Assembly (NCBI GenBank): GCA_027023915.1
Contig: JALVUB010000177.1
Span: forward strand, 1-7,074
DNA length: 7,074 nucleotides
Direction of reading: 5' to 3'
From: Sedimenticola sp.
GTDB taxonomy: Bacteria; Pseudomonadota; Gammaproteobacteria; Chromatiales; Chromatiaceae
In this document: piece by piece, positions 1-5,253 of the stretch
Position numbering within the stretch: the first letter of the stretch is position 1
Layout: every line of letters begins with the position of its first letter
Notes under the pieces: generated by a model
Database searches by the model: none
What the model saw: only the letters and a program-made list of their open reading frames with translations
Told to the model about the DNA's origin: nothing
Position numbers and translations under genes: made by a program

Positions 1-1
1 G

Positions 2-127
2 GAACGGGAACTGCTCCAACAGGCGCTGGAACAGGCCGGTGGCAACCAGAGCCGCGCCGCCCGCCTGCTGGGGTTGAGCCGCTACGCCTTTATCTACCGC
101 TTGAAGAAACACGCCCTGCTCGATTGA
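2..127 (+). CDS. sigma-54-dependent transcriptional regulator, C-terminal end (partial)
   Basis: Only the last 41 codons are in the window; the gene begins upstream. The residues form a Fis-type helix-turn-helix: a first helix starting ERELLQQALEQ, the GGNQSRAARLLGLSR core, and a recognition helix ending YRLKKHALLD before TGA. This arrangement (ALE..GGN.S.AA.LLG.SR....RLKK) is the usual C-terminus of NtrC-family activators, which bind enhancer-like sites and open sigma-54 RNA polymerase. The AAA+ and receiver domains cannot be seen, so I cannot say whether it is a response regulator or another class. It ends 101 bases before the priming transferase on the same strand, so it may control the polysaccharide genes; that is inference. 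A GCCGG/CCGGC inverted repeat (129-133 with 146-150) follows the stop but has no T-run, so I do not call it a terminator. Confidence 0.85.
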   Translation, partial: ERELLQQALEQAGGNQSRAARLLGLSRYAFIYRLKKHALLD

Positions 128-228
128 CGCCGGCACGGAAAAGATCCGGCCAGACCTTGCAATTGCCCCATTTCTGTGGCCAAACTTCTAGCTGAAGCTC
201 TCCAGGCCATTCCGGTTTCAGAAACTCC

Positions 229-1692
229 ATGCTCTACAACAAAAGCAAATGCATCCACCAGGCCTACAAGGTGGCGGATGTGGTTTCCCTGGTCATATCC
301 ATGCTGCTGGCCACTTGGCTGTTTTCCGAGCAGCAGCACTACCCGGTTGCGGAATTCATCGCCTTGCGCCTCTCTCTGGGCAACTTTCTGCTGCTGGCGG
401 TGTTGCTTTTTGCCTATATCTGGATACTGGACCGCTTCAAGCTCTACGACCCCGCCCAGCTCACGCTGACGCCGACACAGGAGCTGTACGGCCTGGCCAA
501 GGCCATTGGCTTCAATGTGCTCCTTTTCGCCGCCGCCGGTAACCTGCTCCATCTCTATCTGCTGTCGCCCTTTTTCCTGTTGGCGTTATGGCCGATCACC
601 ATCGTGGTCACCTTCGGTTCCAGGCGCCTGGTCCATCACCTGCTGAACCAGGCCAATCTTGGCGATCACAACCGGCGCCGGATGGTGGTGGTCGCAGATG
701 GCGAAACGGCGGAGCGCTTTGCCGAACTGTTCGATTTCGAGCAGGACATGGGCTACGGCCTTTTGGGTTTCGTCAACAACAGTGGTTTTGCTCCCGACGG
801 CACCACCTGGCTGGGCAACCACTCTGATCTTCCCAGGATGATGCACAGGCTGGTGATCGACGAAGTGGTGATCGCCCTCTCCTTCAATGAATTCACCATG
901 AACATCCATGACATCATCAACATTGCGGAAGCTCGGGGCATTACTGTCCGTTTTCCCCTCCGGGAAGTGTTTGAATCGGTGGTCAAGAGCGAAGCGCTGT
1001 GGCGGGCCCGTTGCAACCGCTTCATCGCCAATGAGAAAGGCGATTCGCTGCCGGAGTTGGTGATCGCTTCCGGCTATGAGTTCGGCTGGCGCTTCATCAT
1101 CAAGCGGCTCATCGATCTGACCGTCTCCGCAACGCTTCTGGTGCTCCTGGCACCGCTCATGCTTCTGATCGCCCTGGCGATCAAACTGGATTCCAAAGGA
1201 CCGGTTCTTTTCGTGCAGAAGCGTCACGGCTACCACGGACGGCCTTTCCGGCTCTACAAGTTCCGCACCATGGTGGTGAACGCGGAAGAGATGCTGGAAG
1301 AGCTGCGGGCCAAGTACAACGAAATGGACGGCGCGGCCTTCAAGATGAAAAACGACCCCCGGGTGACACGGGTTGGACGTTTTTTACGCAAAAGCAGCCT
1401 GGACGAGCTGCCTCAACTCTATAACGTGCTGCGCGGCGACATGAGCCTGGTGGGGCCGCGCCCCCTGTCCGCCGCCGATTACAAGCTCATCACCGACATC
1501 AACCACATGCGCCGCTTCAGCGTGCTGCCCGGCCTCACCTGTTACTGGCAGATCAGCGGCAGAAACCTGCTCTCTTTCGAAGAGTGGATGGCGCTCGACC
1601 TCAAATATGTGGACAACTTCCGTCTGCTGGAAGATCTCAAAATCCTGTTGGCCACCATTCCCGCGGTGCTCAAGGGCAAGGGCGCGGAATGA
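229..1692 (+). CDS. undecaprenyl-phosphate glycosyl-1-phosphate transferase (polyprenyl glycosylphosphotransferase)
   Basis: 487 residues, the usual length for large WcaJ/WbaP-type enzymes that start repeat-unit synthesis by moving a sugar-1-phosphate from a nucleotide sugar to undecaprenyl phosphate at the inner membrane. Four hydrophobic segments lie at about 14-32, 47-68, 89-112 and 114-132. A Rossmann-like CoA_binding_3 region follows at about 151-250 (RRMVVVADGE, YGLLGFVNN, VIDEVVIAL). The catalytic bacterial sugar transferase domain (about 288-487) opens with RFIIKRLIDLTVS and a re-entrant hydrophobic helix containing Pro309. It also shows YKFRTM (343-348), the Asp392-Glu393 pair in SSLDELPQLYN, RGDMSLVGPRP (402-412) and WQISGRN (440-446). 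ATG at 229 is the only start after the in-frame stop at 193; no good Shine-Dalgarno sequence precedes it. The sugar cannot be read from sequence. The gene ends 10 bases from the stop of a convergent gene. Confidence 0.95.
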   Translation: MLYNKSKCIHQAYKVADVVSLVISMLLATWLFSEQQHYPVAEFIALRLSLGNFLLLAVLLFAYIWILDRFKLYDPAQLTLTPTQELYGLAKAIGFNVLLFAAAGNLLHLYLLSPFFLLALWPITIVVTFGSRRLVHHLLNQANLGDHNRRRMVVVADGETAERFAELFDFEQDMGYGLLGFVNNSGFAPDGTTWLGNHSDLPRMMHRLVIDEVVIALSFNEFTMNIHDIINIAEARGITVRFPLREVFESVVKSEALWRARCNRFIANEKGDSLPELVIASGYEFGWRFIIKRLIDLTVSATLLVLLAPLMLLIALAIKLDSKGPVLFVQKRHGYHGRPFRLYKFRTMVVNAEEMLEELRAKYNEMDGAAFKMKNDPRVTRVGRFLRKSSLDELPQLYNVLRGDMSLVGPRPLSAADYKLITDINHMRRFSVLPGLTCYWQISGRNLLSFEEWMALDLKYVDNFRLLEDLKILLATIPAVLKGKGAE

Positions 1693-1702
1693 AAAACAGC
1701 AC

Positions 1703-2179
1703 TCATCCGAAAATAAAGTCCCGTATTCTGGCCAACAATTCGGGCGACGGCTCAGGGCCCCTGGGCCGGGGCTCCGGCTGTTTGAGCAGCCAGTCCACCG
1801 CCCCGTCAAAATCTTCATCCTTATAAACCGCCTTCACCACGCCACGCGCCTCGAAATGGCGGGCGGTGGGAAACTGGTGGTCGGTGGTGGCCTCTTTCAG
1901 CTCGGTGCGGCGTGGCACCACCAGAACCCGCTTCCCCGCCCGCATCGCCGCCAGGATGCTGCCGGTTCCCGCATGAGTGACAAAGAGCTCGGCGGCCTGA
2001 AGTTTCTCCTCGAACTCGGCTGGCGTGATAATCTCGGCGCTGGGAAAGGCCCGCGGTTTGTAACCTTTCGGTCCAACCTGGGCGAAAAGATCGGTACGGC
2101 CGCGAAGACGGGCCCACTCCTCCGCCAGATGCACCAGGCGGTCGAATGGAAGCATCTGCCCCACGGAAATGAAAATCAA
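1703..2179 (-). CDS. Alg13/PssE-like glycosyltransferase subunit (GT28 C-terminal domain)
   Basis: 158 residues from a TTG start, matching the short catalytic half of split GT28 glycosyltransferases (PssE, EpsF and Cps14G types; Alg13 in eukaryotes). It opens MIFISVGQMLPFDRL, close to the family's typical MIFVTVGTQLPFDRL. It has the nucleotide-sugar-binding THAGTGSILAA (68-78), VVPRR (87-91) and DHQ (100-102). This subunit would supply donor binding and work as a pair with the membrane-anchored Alg14-like protein encoded just upstream. The frame stays open upstream to 2437, but that stretch overlaps the Alg14-like gene and looks nothing like this family. TTG at 2179-2177 has GGGGAG six bases before it and overlaps the previous stop as TTGA, so translation is probably coupled. 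The donor and acceptor sugars are unknown. The tail after about 134 is Pro/Arg-rich. Confidence 0.9.
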   Translation of the reverse strand: MIFISVGQMLPFDRLVHLAEEWARLRGRTDLFAQVGPKGYKPRAFPSAEIITPAEFEEKLQAAELFVTHAGTGSILAAMRAGKRVLVVPRRTELKEATTDHQFPTARHFEARGVVKAVYKDEDFDGAVDWLLKQPEPRPRGPEPSPELLARIRDFIFG

Positions 2180-2652
2180 AAAATGCTCCCCGCGTATTCC
2201 ACCCCCTCTTCTTCCGCCAGCTTGGGCCACTGGGTCAGGCAGAGATCCACGTGGCCTTTTGCCAGCCGGCCGGAATAAGAGAGCTTTTCCACATTGGCGA
2301 AGCTGTCGATCCAACAGCTCCGAATACCCAGCAGGCGGCCCAGGCGGACGGTAATCACTCCCGGAGCCGCGCCCGTGGTAATGATGACATCGGGCCTTTC
2401 CCGCAACAGAATGTACAACAAGCGAACCGACAGCCACACCAGCTTGAGCGGGTTCCAGCGGTTGGCATCCGGTATCGCATAAAAAGGGCAGCCTTCAACG
2501 TCCCGGCGGTAGAAAGAACGCACGGTCACATAGACCACCTCCGCGCCCTCGAAGGCAGGCCGCAGAAGAAGCAGTTCACTCCAATGGCCGCCGCCACTGG
2601 CGATGGCGAGCACCCTGGGGCGTGGCTTACCAGTTGAAGCGGATTTCCACAC
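2176..2652 (-). CDS. Alg14/PssD-like membrane-anchor subunit of a split glycosyltransferase
   Basis: About 158 residues from GTG 2652. The family signature is clear: PRVLAIASGGGHWSELLLL (12-30), then a hydrophobic helix at about 70-84 leading into ERPDVIITTGAAPG (85-98), IDSFANVEKLS (115-125) and LTQWPKLAEEEG (139-150). Alg14/PssD proteins bind the lipid-linked acceptor at the inner membrane and recruit the Alg13/PssE catalytic subunit, whose gene follows with a 4-base overlap. The start is uncertain. GTG 2652 keeps the lysine/arginine-rich lead-in common in homologues and overlaps the OmpA gene by 26 bases. GTG 2613 would start inside the first beta strand (MLAIASGGGHW) and leave a 13-base gap. 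ATG 2709 would overlap the OmpA gene by 83 bases and add residues unlike the family. None has a strong Shine-Dalgarno at ideal spacing, which fits coupling to the upstream gene. Confidence 0.88.
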   Translation of the reverse strand: MWKSASTGKPRPRVLAIASGGGHWSELLLLRPAFEGAEVVYVTVRSFYRRDVEGCPFYAIPDANRWNPLKLVWLSVRLLYILLRERPDVIITTGAAPGVITVRLGRLLGIRSCWIDSFANVEKLSYSGRLAKGHVDLCLTQWPKLAEEEGVEYAGSIF

Positions 2653-3586
2653 GACGGTTCTCTGCCTTCGGCACCCCGTCCGGCGTCCACACCCGGGGCT
2701 TGCGTTCACCGTAGCTCCTTTTCAGTATCGCGCCCTCGGGCACCCCCAGGTTCTTCAACCGGGTGACAACTGCGTTCACCCGCCGCCGGGAGAGGGCCAT
2801 GTTGTAGCTGTCTCCCGCCGCCCGGTCGGCATGGCCATCCACGATCACCCTGGAGGGATGGCGCTGGCGGTAGGACTGGGCCACCTGGCGGAGAACCTTT
2901 TCCGCTTCAGGCTTGATATCCCAGCGATCAAGATCGAAATAGATGAGGAAAGGTCCGGTCGGATTGCAGCCACATCCAAGACTTTTCCCAGACCGGGAGC
3001 GCGCCAGTTTCGCCATGGCTTCCTCAAACGCCTTGCGGCAGGCGGCAATGTCGGCGGGCTGGCTGTTCTCTTCCTGCTCTTCCATCCAGCAGTCGAACTT
3101 CACCTGGGCGGTGGCCAGCAGTTTCGGGGTCTTTCTTGCCGCGGGGTCGGCCAGGGCCGCCATCAGCCGTTTTCGCGCCTCGATGAGATCCGGCTTGGCG
3201 TCAGCCGGCAGCCGACGGTAGGAGATGGGTTCGGGCCCGACCACCATGCCCTTTTCGAGATTGGCCGCGCGGCGAAGATTCTCGTCGCGTTCGGGAAAAT
3301 CGTGCTCGATATCTTCCGATTTGGCCCGCCAGCGGTAGCCCTCGGCAAGAAGCAGGTTGAAATCGGCCCAGATGGCGCGGTGACGGCGGGGATCATAAGC
3401 TCCTTGTTCCCGTTTCACGCAACCCTCGCCGTACTTGCAGTTCTGCTTGACGGTCTGGCCCGGGAGGGTGGAACAGGCGACCAATCCCGACAGCAAAAGG
3501 CCAGTCAAAATCTGAAAAATCAAAGCGCCCCCCTGCCGGCTCGCCCACCCCGTTCTGCCATCAAATGGGTCGCTTCTTTTCTTCAA
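2627..3586 (-). CDS. OmpA-family peptidoglycan-binding lipoprotein
   Basis: 319 residues. A basic N-terminus (MKKR) is followed by a hydrophobic stretch (about 21-37) and a lipobox LVAC, with Cys38 as the predicted lipidation site. No classic Asp follows the Cys, so outer-membrane sorting is likely. The middle (about 45-205) is helical and charged, with a Cys-containing FDCWMEEQEEN...DIAACRKAFEEA segment that I associate with proteobacterial OmpA-like lipoproteins. The C-terminal OmpA domain (about 212-319) has IYFDLDRWDIKPEAEKVL, then VDGHADRAAGDSYNMALSRRRVNAV, and ends AENRRVEIRFNW. Asp254 and Arg269 match the OmpA residues that hold diaminopimelate of peptidoglycan. The start is TTG at 3586-3584, supported by GAGGAG six bases upstream. 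A second TTG (about 3524), giving MIFQILTGLLL, would make a shorter signal without basic residues and is less likely. It leads a three-gene unit with the Alg14/Alg13-like pair. Confidence 0.9.
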   Translation of the reverse strand: MKKRSDPFDGRTGWASRQGGALIFQILTGLLLSGLVACSTLPGQTVKQNCKYGEGCVKREQGAYDPRRHRAIWADFNLLLAEGYRWRAKSEDIEHDFPERDENLRRAANLEKGMVVGPEPISYRRLPADAKPDLIEARKRLMAALADPAARKTPKLLATAQVKFDCWMEEQEENSQPADIAACRKAFEEAMAKLARSRSGKSLGCGCNPTGPFLIYFDLDRWDIKPEAEKVLRQVAQSYRQRHPSRVIVDGHADRAAGDSYNMALSRRRVNAVVTRLKNLGVPEGAILKRSYGERKPRVWTPDGVPKAENRRVEIRFNW

Positions 3587-3592
3587 AACCCG

Positions 3593-3598
3593 CTCCTC
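3593..3598 (-). promoter_or_regulatory. Shine-Dalgarno deciding the TTG start of the OmpA lipoprotein gene
   Basis: On the minus strand GAGGAG lies six bases before TTG 3586-3584. This near-ideal site is the main reason to accept a TTG start, which also gives the basic MKKR n-region expected of a lipoprotein signal. Confidence 0.75.
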
Positions 3599-3604
3599 GA
3601 TTGC

Positions 3605-3618
3605 CTGGAACCTTCCAG
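3605..3618. repeat. 14-base dyad in the leader of the OmpA-lipoprotein unit
   Basis: CTGGAACCTTCCAG is an inverted repeat with perfect 6-base arms and two central bases. It lies just upstream of the GAGGAG ribosome-binding site and downstream of the minus-strand promoter candidate, where a repressor site or a small leader hairpin could act. The function is inferred from position only. Confidence 0.45.
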
Positions 3619-3641
3619 TCTTTCGGTGAATTTATCAGAGG

Positions 3642-3671
3642 ATTAGAACATTCCCCAACTTTTTCGACCAA
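3642..3671 (-). promoter_or_regulatory. candidate sigma-70 extended -10 promoter for the OmpA-alg14-alg13 unit
   Basis: Read on the minus strand, TTGGTC (3671-3666) is followed after 18 bases by TCTAAT (3647-3642). The -10 box matches the consensus at 5 of 6 positions and carries the extended TG one base before it (3650-3649). The -35 box is weak (3 of 6). Transcription would start near 3635, about 50 bases before the TTG start codon. Confidence 0.4.
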
Positions 3672-3739
3672 AACCAGGATCCAACCACAATTTTGCCGGC
3701 ATACAAAACCCATCCGCGAACCCAATTGCTCTATTTGTA

Positions 3740-3778
3740 CAACATATAGGGGTTGACAGGCCACTACCCCCAACATAT
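3740..3778. repeat. CAACATAT direct repeats spanning the plus-strand promoter
   Basis: CAACATAT occurs at 3740-3747 and again at 3771-3778, 31 bases apart (about three helical turns). The first copy is upstream of the -35 box; the second runs into the -10 box. The spacing would put two bound protein units on the same face of the DNA, but no regulator is identified. Confidence 0.4.
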
Positions 3779-3781
3779 CCT
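3753..3781 (+). promoter_or_regulatory. candidate sigma-70 promoter for the export operon
   Basis: A perfect -35 box TTGACA (3753-3758) is followed after exactly 17 bases by TATCCT (3776-3781), which matches the -10 consensus at 4 of 6 positions. Transcription would start near 3788 and leave a leader of about 370 nt before the start codon at 4159. It lies about 80 bases upstream of, and diverges from, the minus-strand promoter candidate. Confidence 0.6.
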
Positions 3782-3804
3782 ACTTTTTGAGTGGGAAGTT
3801 GGGG
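3768..3804. repeat. CCCCAAC / GTTGGGG inverted repeat around the -10 box and predicted start site
   Basis: Perfect 7-base arms at 3768-3774 and 3798-3804 are centred 30 bases apart and enclose the -10 box and the predicted transcription start. This position would suit an operator for a dimeric or cooperative repressor. The function is inference. Confidence 0.4.
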
Positions 3805-3823
3805 CTTATCCGCATCGGGGGAA

Positions 3824-4120
3824 GCGTGGCGAAAGCATTTTCATTTCAACTGGTTGTCTCTTGGGAAGCGCTGATAAAAGCCCTGCATGGCTTTATCAGA
3901 GCCGCCGCGCCGCAAACACGGTTTGCGGCTTGCTCCAAAATCAATGGCTTGACGCCATTGATCTTGCCAGCACTTCCTTGTGCCGGACGAAGGTCTGAGT
4001 TGCTCAGGTTTTCCCCTGACTTTGGCAAAAGCCGGTTGCGTTGGGATGAGTGATCCCGGATCCGCCACGCCGCCAACAAGCCGGATTTTGTCGCTCCAAC
4101 ACTTTCCGCGTGGTGAAAGC
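3824..4120. repeat. GCGTGGYGAAAGC direct repeats bounding the hairpin cluster
   Basis: GCGTGGCGAAAGC (3824-3836) recurs as GCGTGGTGAAAGC (4108-4120), 12 of 13 bases identical, one on each side of the hairpin array. A further GCGTGGCG lies inverted at 4063-4070. The block could be a small non-autonomous insertion, or the repeats could be paired binding sites. I see no terminal inverted repeat long enough to call it a MITE. Confidence 0.35.
3868..4057 (+). repeat. array of at least six consecutive hairpins in the export-operon leader
   Basis: Six inverted repeats follow one another. H1, 3868-3902: CTGATAAAAGCC pairs with GGCTTTATCAG, with one bulged A and a further outer G-C extension. H2, 3909-3929: perfect GCCGCAAAC/GTTTGCGGC, 3-base loop. 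H3, 3940-3962: perfect ATCAATGGC/GCCATTGAT, 5-base loop. H4, 3967-3986: CC-GCAC/GTGC-GG with one mismatch. H5, 3995-4007: CTGAG/CTCAG. H6, 4043-4057: GGGAT/ATCCC. Centres of H1-H5 are about 25-33 bases apart. The array could be a structured 5' leader (attenuator, RNA-binding-protein target or small RNA) or part of a repetitive element. No plus-strand U-tract follows any stem, so these are not simple intrinsic terminators. Confidence 0.6.
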
Positions 4121-4158
4121 GCCATCCCCCATACCATTCAGGAAGTCAGTACCGGCAT

Positions 4159-5253
4159 ATGACCATGACACGAGCAGGCCGTCTTCTTCAGCGCATCGGG
4201 TGGTTCAGGAAACTCCGCCCAGTGGCGGCGGTCCGCAAAACGCTTTCATTCCTGGCACCCGCCGTTCTGTTGCTGCTGGCCGCGAATTGCAGCACCACCA
4301 TTCCCCATCCCCCCGCCAAAATCGACAAGGAGGCCACCTACTCCGACCCGGTCATCTACCCCACCACCGACTATCTTGTTCTGCCCGGCGACAAGCTGGA
4401 GGTCACCTACCAGTTCAAGGTCAACAAGCAGAAGGAGTACCGCATTGCGGTAGGCGACCAGATCAGGGTGGAGTTCTACTACTACAGCCAGCTTGACCGT
4501 ACCTTGAATGTGCGCCCCGACGGCAAGGTGACCCTCCCCTACAAGGGCGACATCATGGCGGCGGGCCTGACCCCCTCGCAGCTGGCGCGGAACATTACCC
4601 GCAAGTTCTCCGATCTGTTGAACAACCCAAGAGCCACCGTTTCGCTGGTGCGTTACGGCGAGAGCGTCCGCCAGTTGAAGGAAGCCATCAAAACCGCGCC
4701 GCGCGGCCAGAGCCGGCTGGCGCTGGTGCAACCCGACGGCAATATCAGCCTGCCCCTGCTGACGCCAATGAAGGTGGCCGGCAAGACTGTGGGGGAAATC
4801 CAGAAAATGGTGAACCAGGCCTACCACCCGGTTCTCAACGAGATGTTCACTTCCGTGAGCCTGTACGAGGCCAACGGCAACCGTTTTTATATTTTTGGAG
4901 AGGTCAAAAAACCGGGTTATTACCAGATCGGCGGCCCTTTGACAGTCACCCAGGCAGTGGCCATGGCCGGTGGTTTGCTGCCGACCGCCCAGCATGACAG
5001 CGTTCTGCTGATTACCCGCAATGAACAGCGGCGTGCCGTGGGCCGCATCATCAATCTCGCCAAAATCCTTTCCACAGGGAACATGGGCCAGGATCTCATC
5101 GTGCGCCAGGCGGACGTGATTTTCGTGCCCAAGTCCAGGCTGGGGCGGCTGGCTGATCTGGGCACTCTGATCCGCTCGTTCATCCCCTATCGCTTCTCCT
5201 TCGTTTACAGCCTCACCGACACGGTTGACATCATCAAGCCGAACCCACAATGA
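4159..5253 (+). CDS. Wza-type outer-membrane polysaccharide export lipoprotein (Poly_export/SLBB)
   Basis: 364 residues. A basic N-terminus and hydrophobic segment (31-42) precede LAANCS, with Cys44 the likely lipidation site, although Asn at -1 is not a standard lipobox residue. Two export-domain-like units follow. One is at about 71-165 (YLVLPGDKLEV, YRIAVGDQIRVEF, NVRPDGKVTLPYKGDI, then a helix and ATVSLV). The other is at about 187-236 (LALVQPDGNISLPLL, helix, TSVSLYE). An SLBB fold comes next (about 242-323: FYIFGEVKKPGYYQIGGPLTVTQAVAMAGGL...ADVIFVPKS). The C-terminal RLADLGTLIRSFIPYRFSF may be the membrane-crossing helix seen in Wza. Such proteins form the ring through which polymer leaves the cell. 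ATG 4159 has only a distant AGGAAG (13 bases upstream); ATG 4165 or a GTG near codon 22 are possible. The stop overlaps the next ORF as ATGA. Confidence 0.92.
   Translation: MTMTRAGRLLQRIGWFRKLRPVAAVRKTLSFLAPAVLLLLAANCSTTIPHPPAKIDKEATYSDPVIYPTTDYLVLPGDKLEVTYQFKVNKQKEYRIAVGDQIRVEFYYYSQLDRTLNVRPDGKVTLPYKGDIMAAGLTPSQLARNITRKFSDLLNNPRATVSLVRYGESVRQLKEAIKTAPRGQSRLALVQPDGNISLPLLTPMKVAGKTVGEIQKMVNQAYHPVLNEMFTSVSLYEANGNRFYIFGEVKKPGYYQIGGPLTVTQAVAMAGGLLPTAQHDSVLLITRNEQRRAVGRIINLAKILSTGNMGQDLIVRQADVIFVPKSRLGRLADLGTLIRSFIPYRFSFVYSLTDTVDIIKPNPQ

Larger units (their letters stand above)
3587..4158. other. 572-base non-coding divergent regulatory region
   Basis: No convincing gene lies here. The left third (3601-3780) is visibly more AT-rich than its neighbours and carries both promoter candidates with their dyads. 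The rest (3788-4158) is the predicted leader of the export operon and holds a row of hairpins plus a near-perfect 13-base direct repeat. Open frames crossing it on both strands show no domain, and their residues simply track the inverted repeats, so they are not annotated. No hairpin is followed by a strong T-run on the plus strand. Confidence 0.7.

Noticed and set aside
129..150. GCCGG/CCGGC inverted repeat after the regulator gene as a terminator
   Set aside because: The arms are only 5 bases, the loop is 12 bases and no T-run follows.
147..192. Possible sigma-54 promoters before the priming transferase (CGGCCAGACCTTGC and TGGCCAAACTTCTAGC)
   Set aside because: GG-to-GC spacing is 9 and 11 bases instead of the fixed 10, so neither fits although a sigma-54 activator gene ends just upstream.
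2180..2437. Upstream extension of the Alg13-like frame to an ATG-type start at 2437
   Set aside because: The extra residues are Arg/Gly-rich, overlap the Alg14-like gene and do not resemble the family; TTG 2179 has a good Shine-Dalgarno and gives the family's usual N-terminus.
2505..2873. Two GGCGGTAG octamers (2505-2512, 2866-2873) resembling the RfaH ops element
   Set aside because: Both lie on the plus strand inside minus-strand genes, antisense to Tyr-Arg codons, and not in an operon leader.
3631..3901. TTTATCAGAG occurring at 3631-3640 and 3892-3901
   Set aside because: A single 10-base match in a region this size can arise by chance, and the second copy is explained by the hairpin at 3868-3902.
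3940..3962. Minus-strand intrinsic terminator formed by the third hairpin followed by TTTT
   Set aside because: The T-run is only four bases and no minus-strand gene ends nearby to need a terminator.
3787..4137. Open frames of 80-100 codons on both strands through the hairpin region
   Set aside because: They cross inverted repeats, lack recognisable domains, and coexist on both strands without stops, as expected of GC-rich non-coding DNA.
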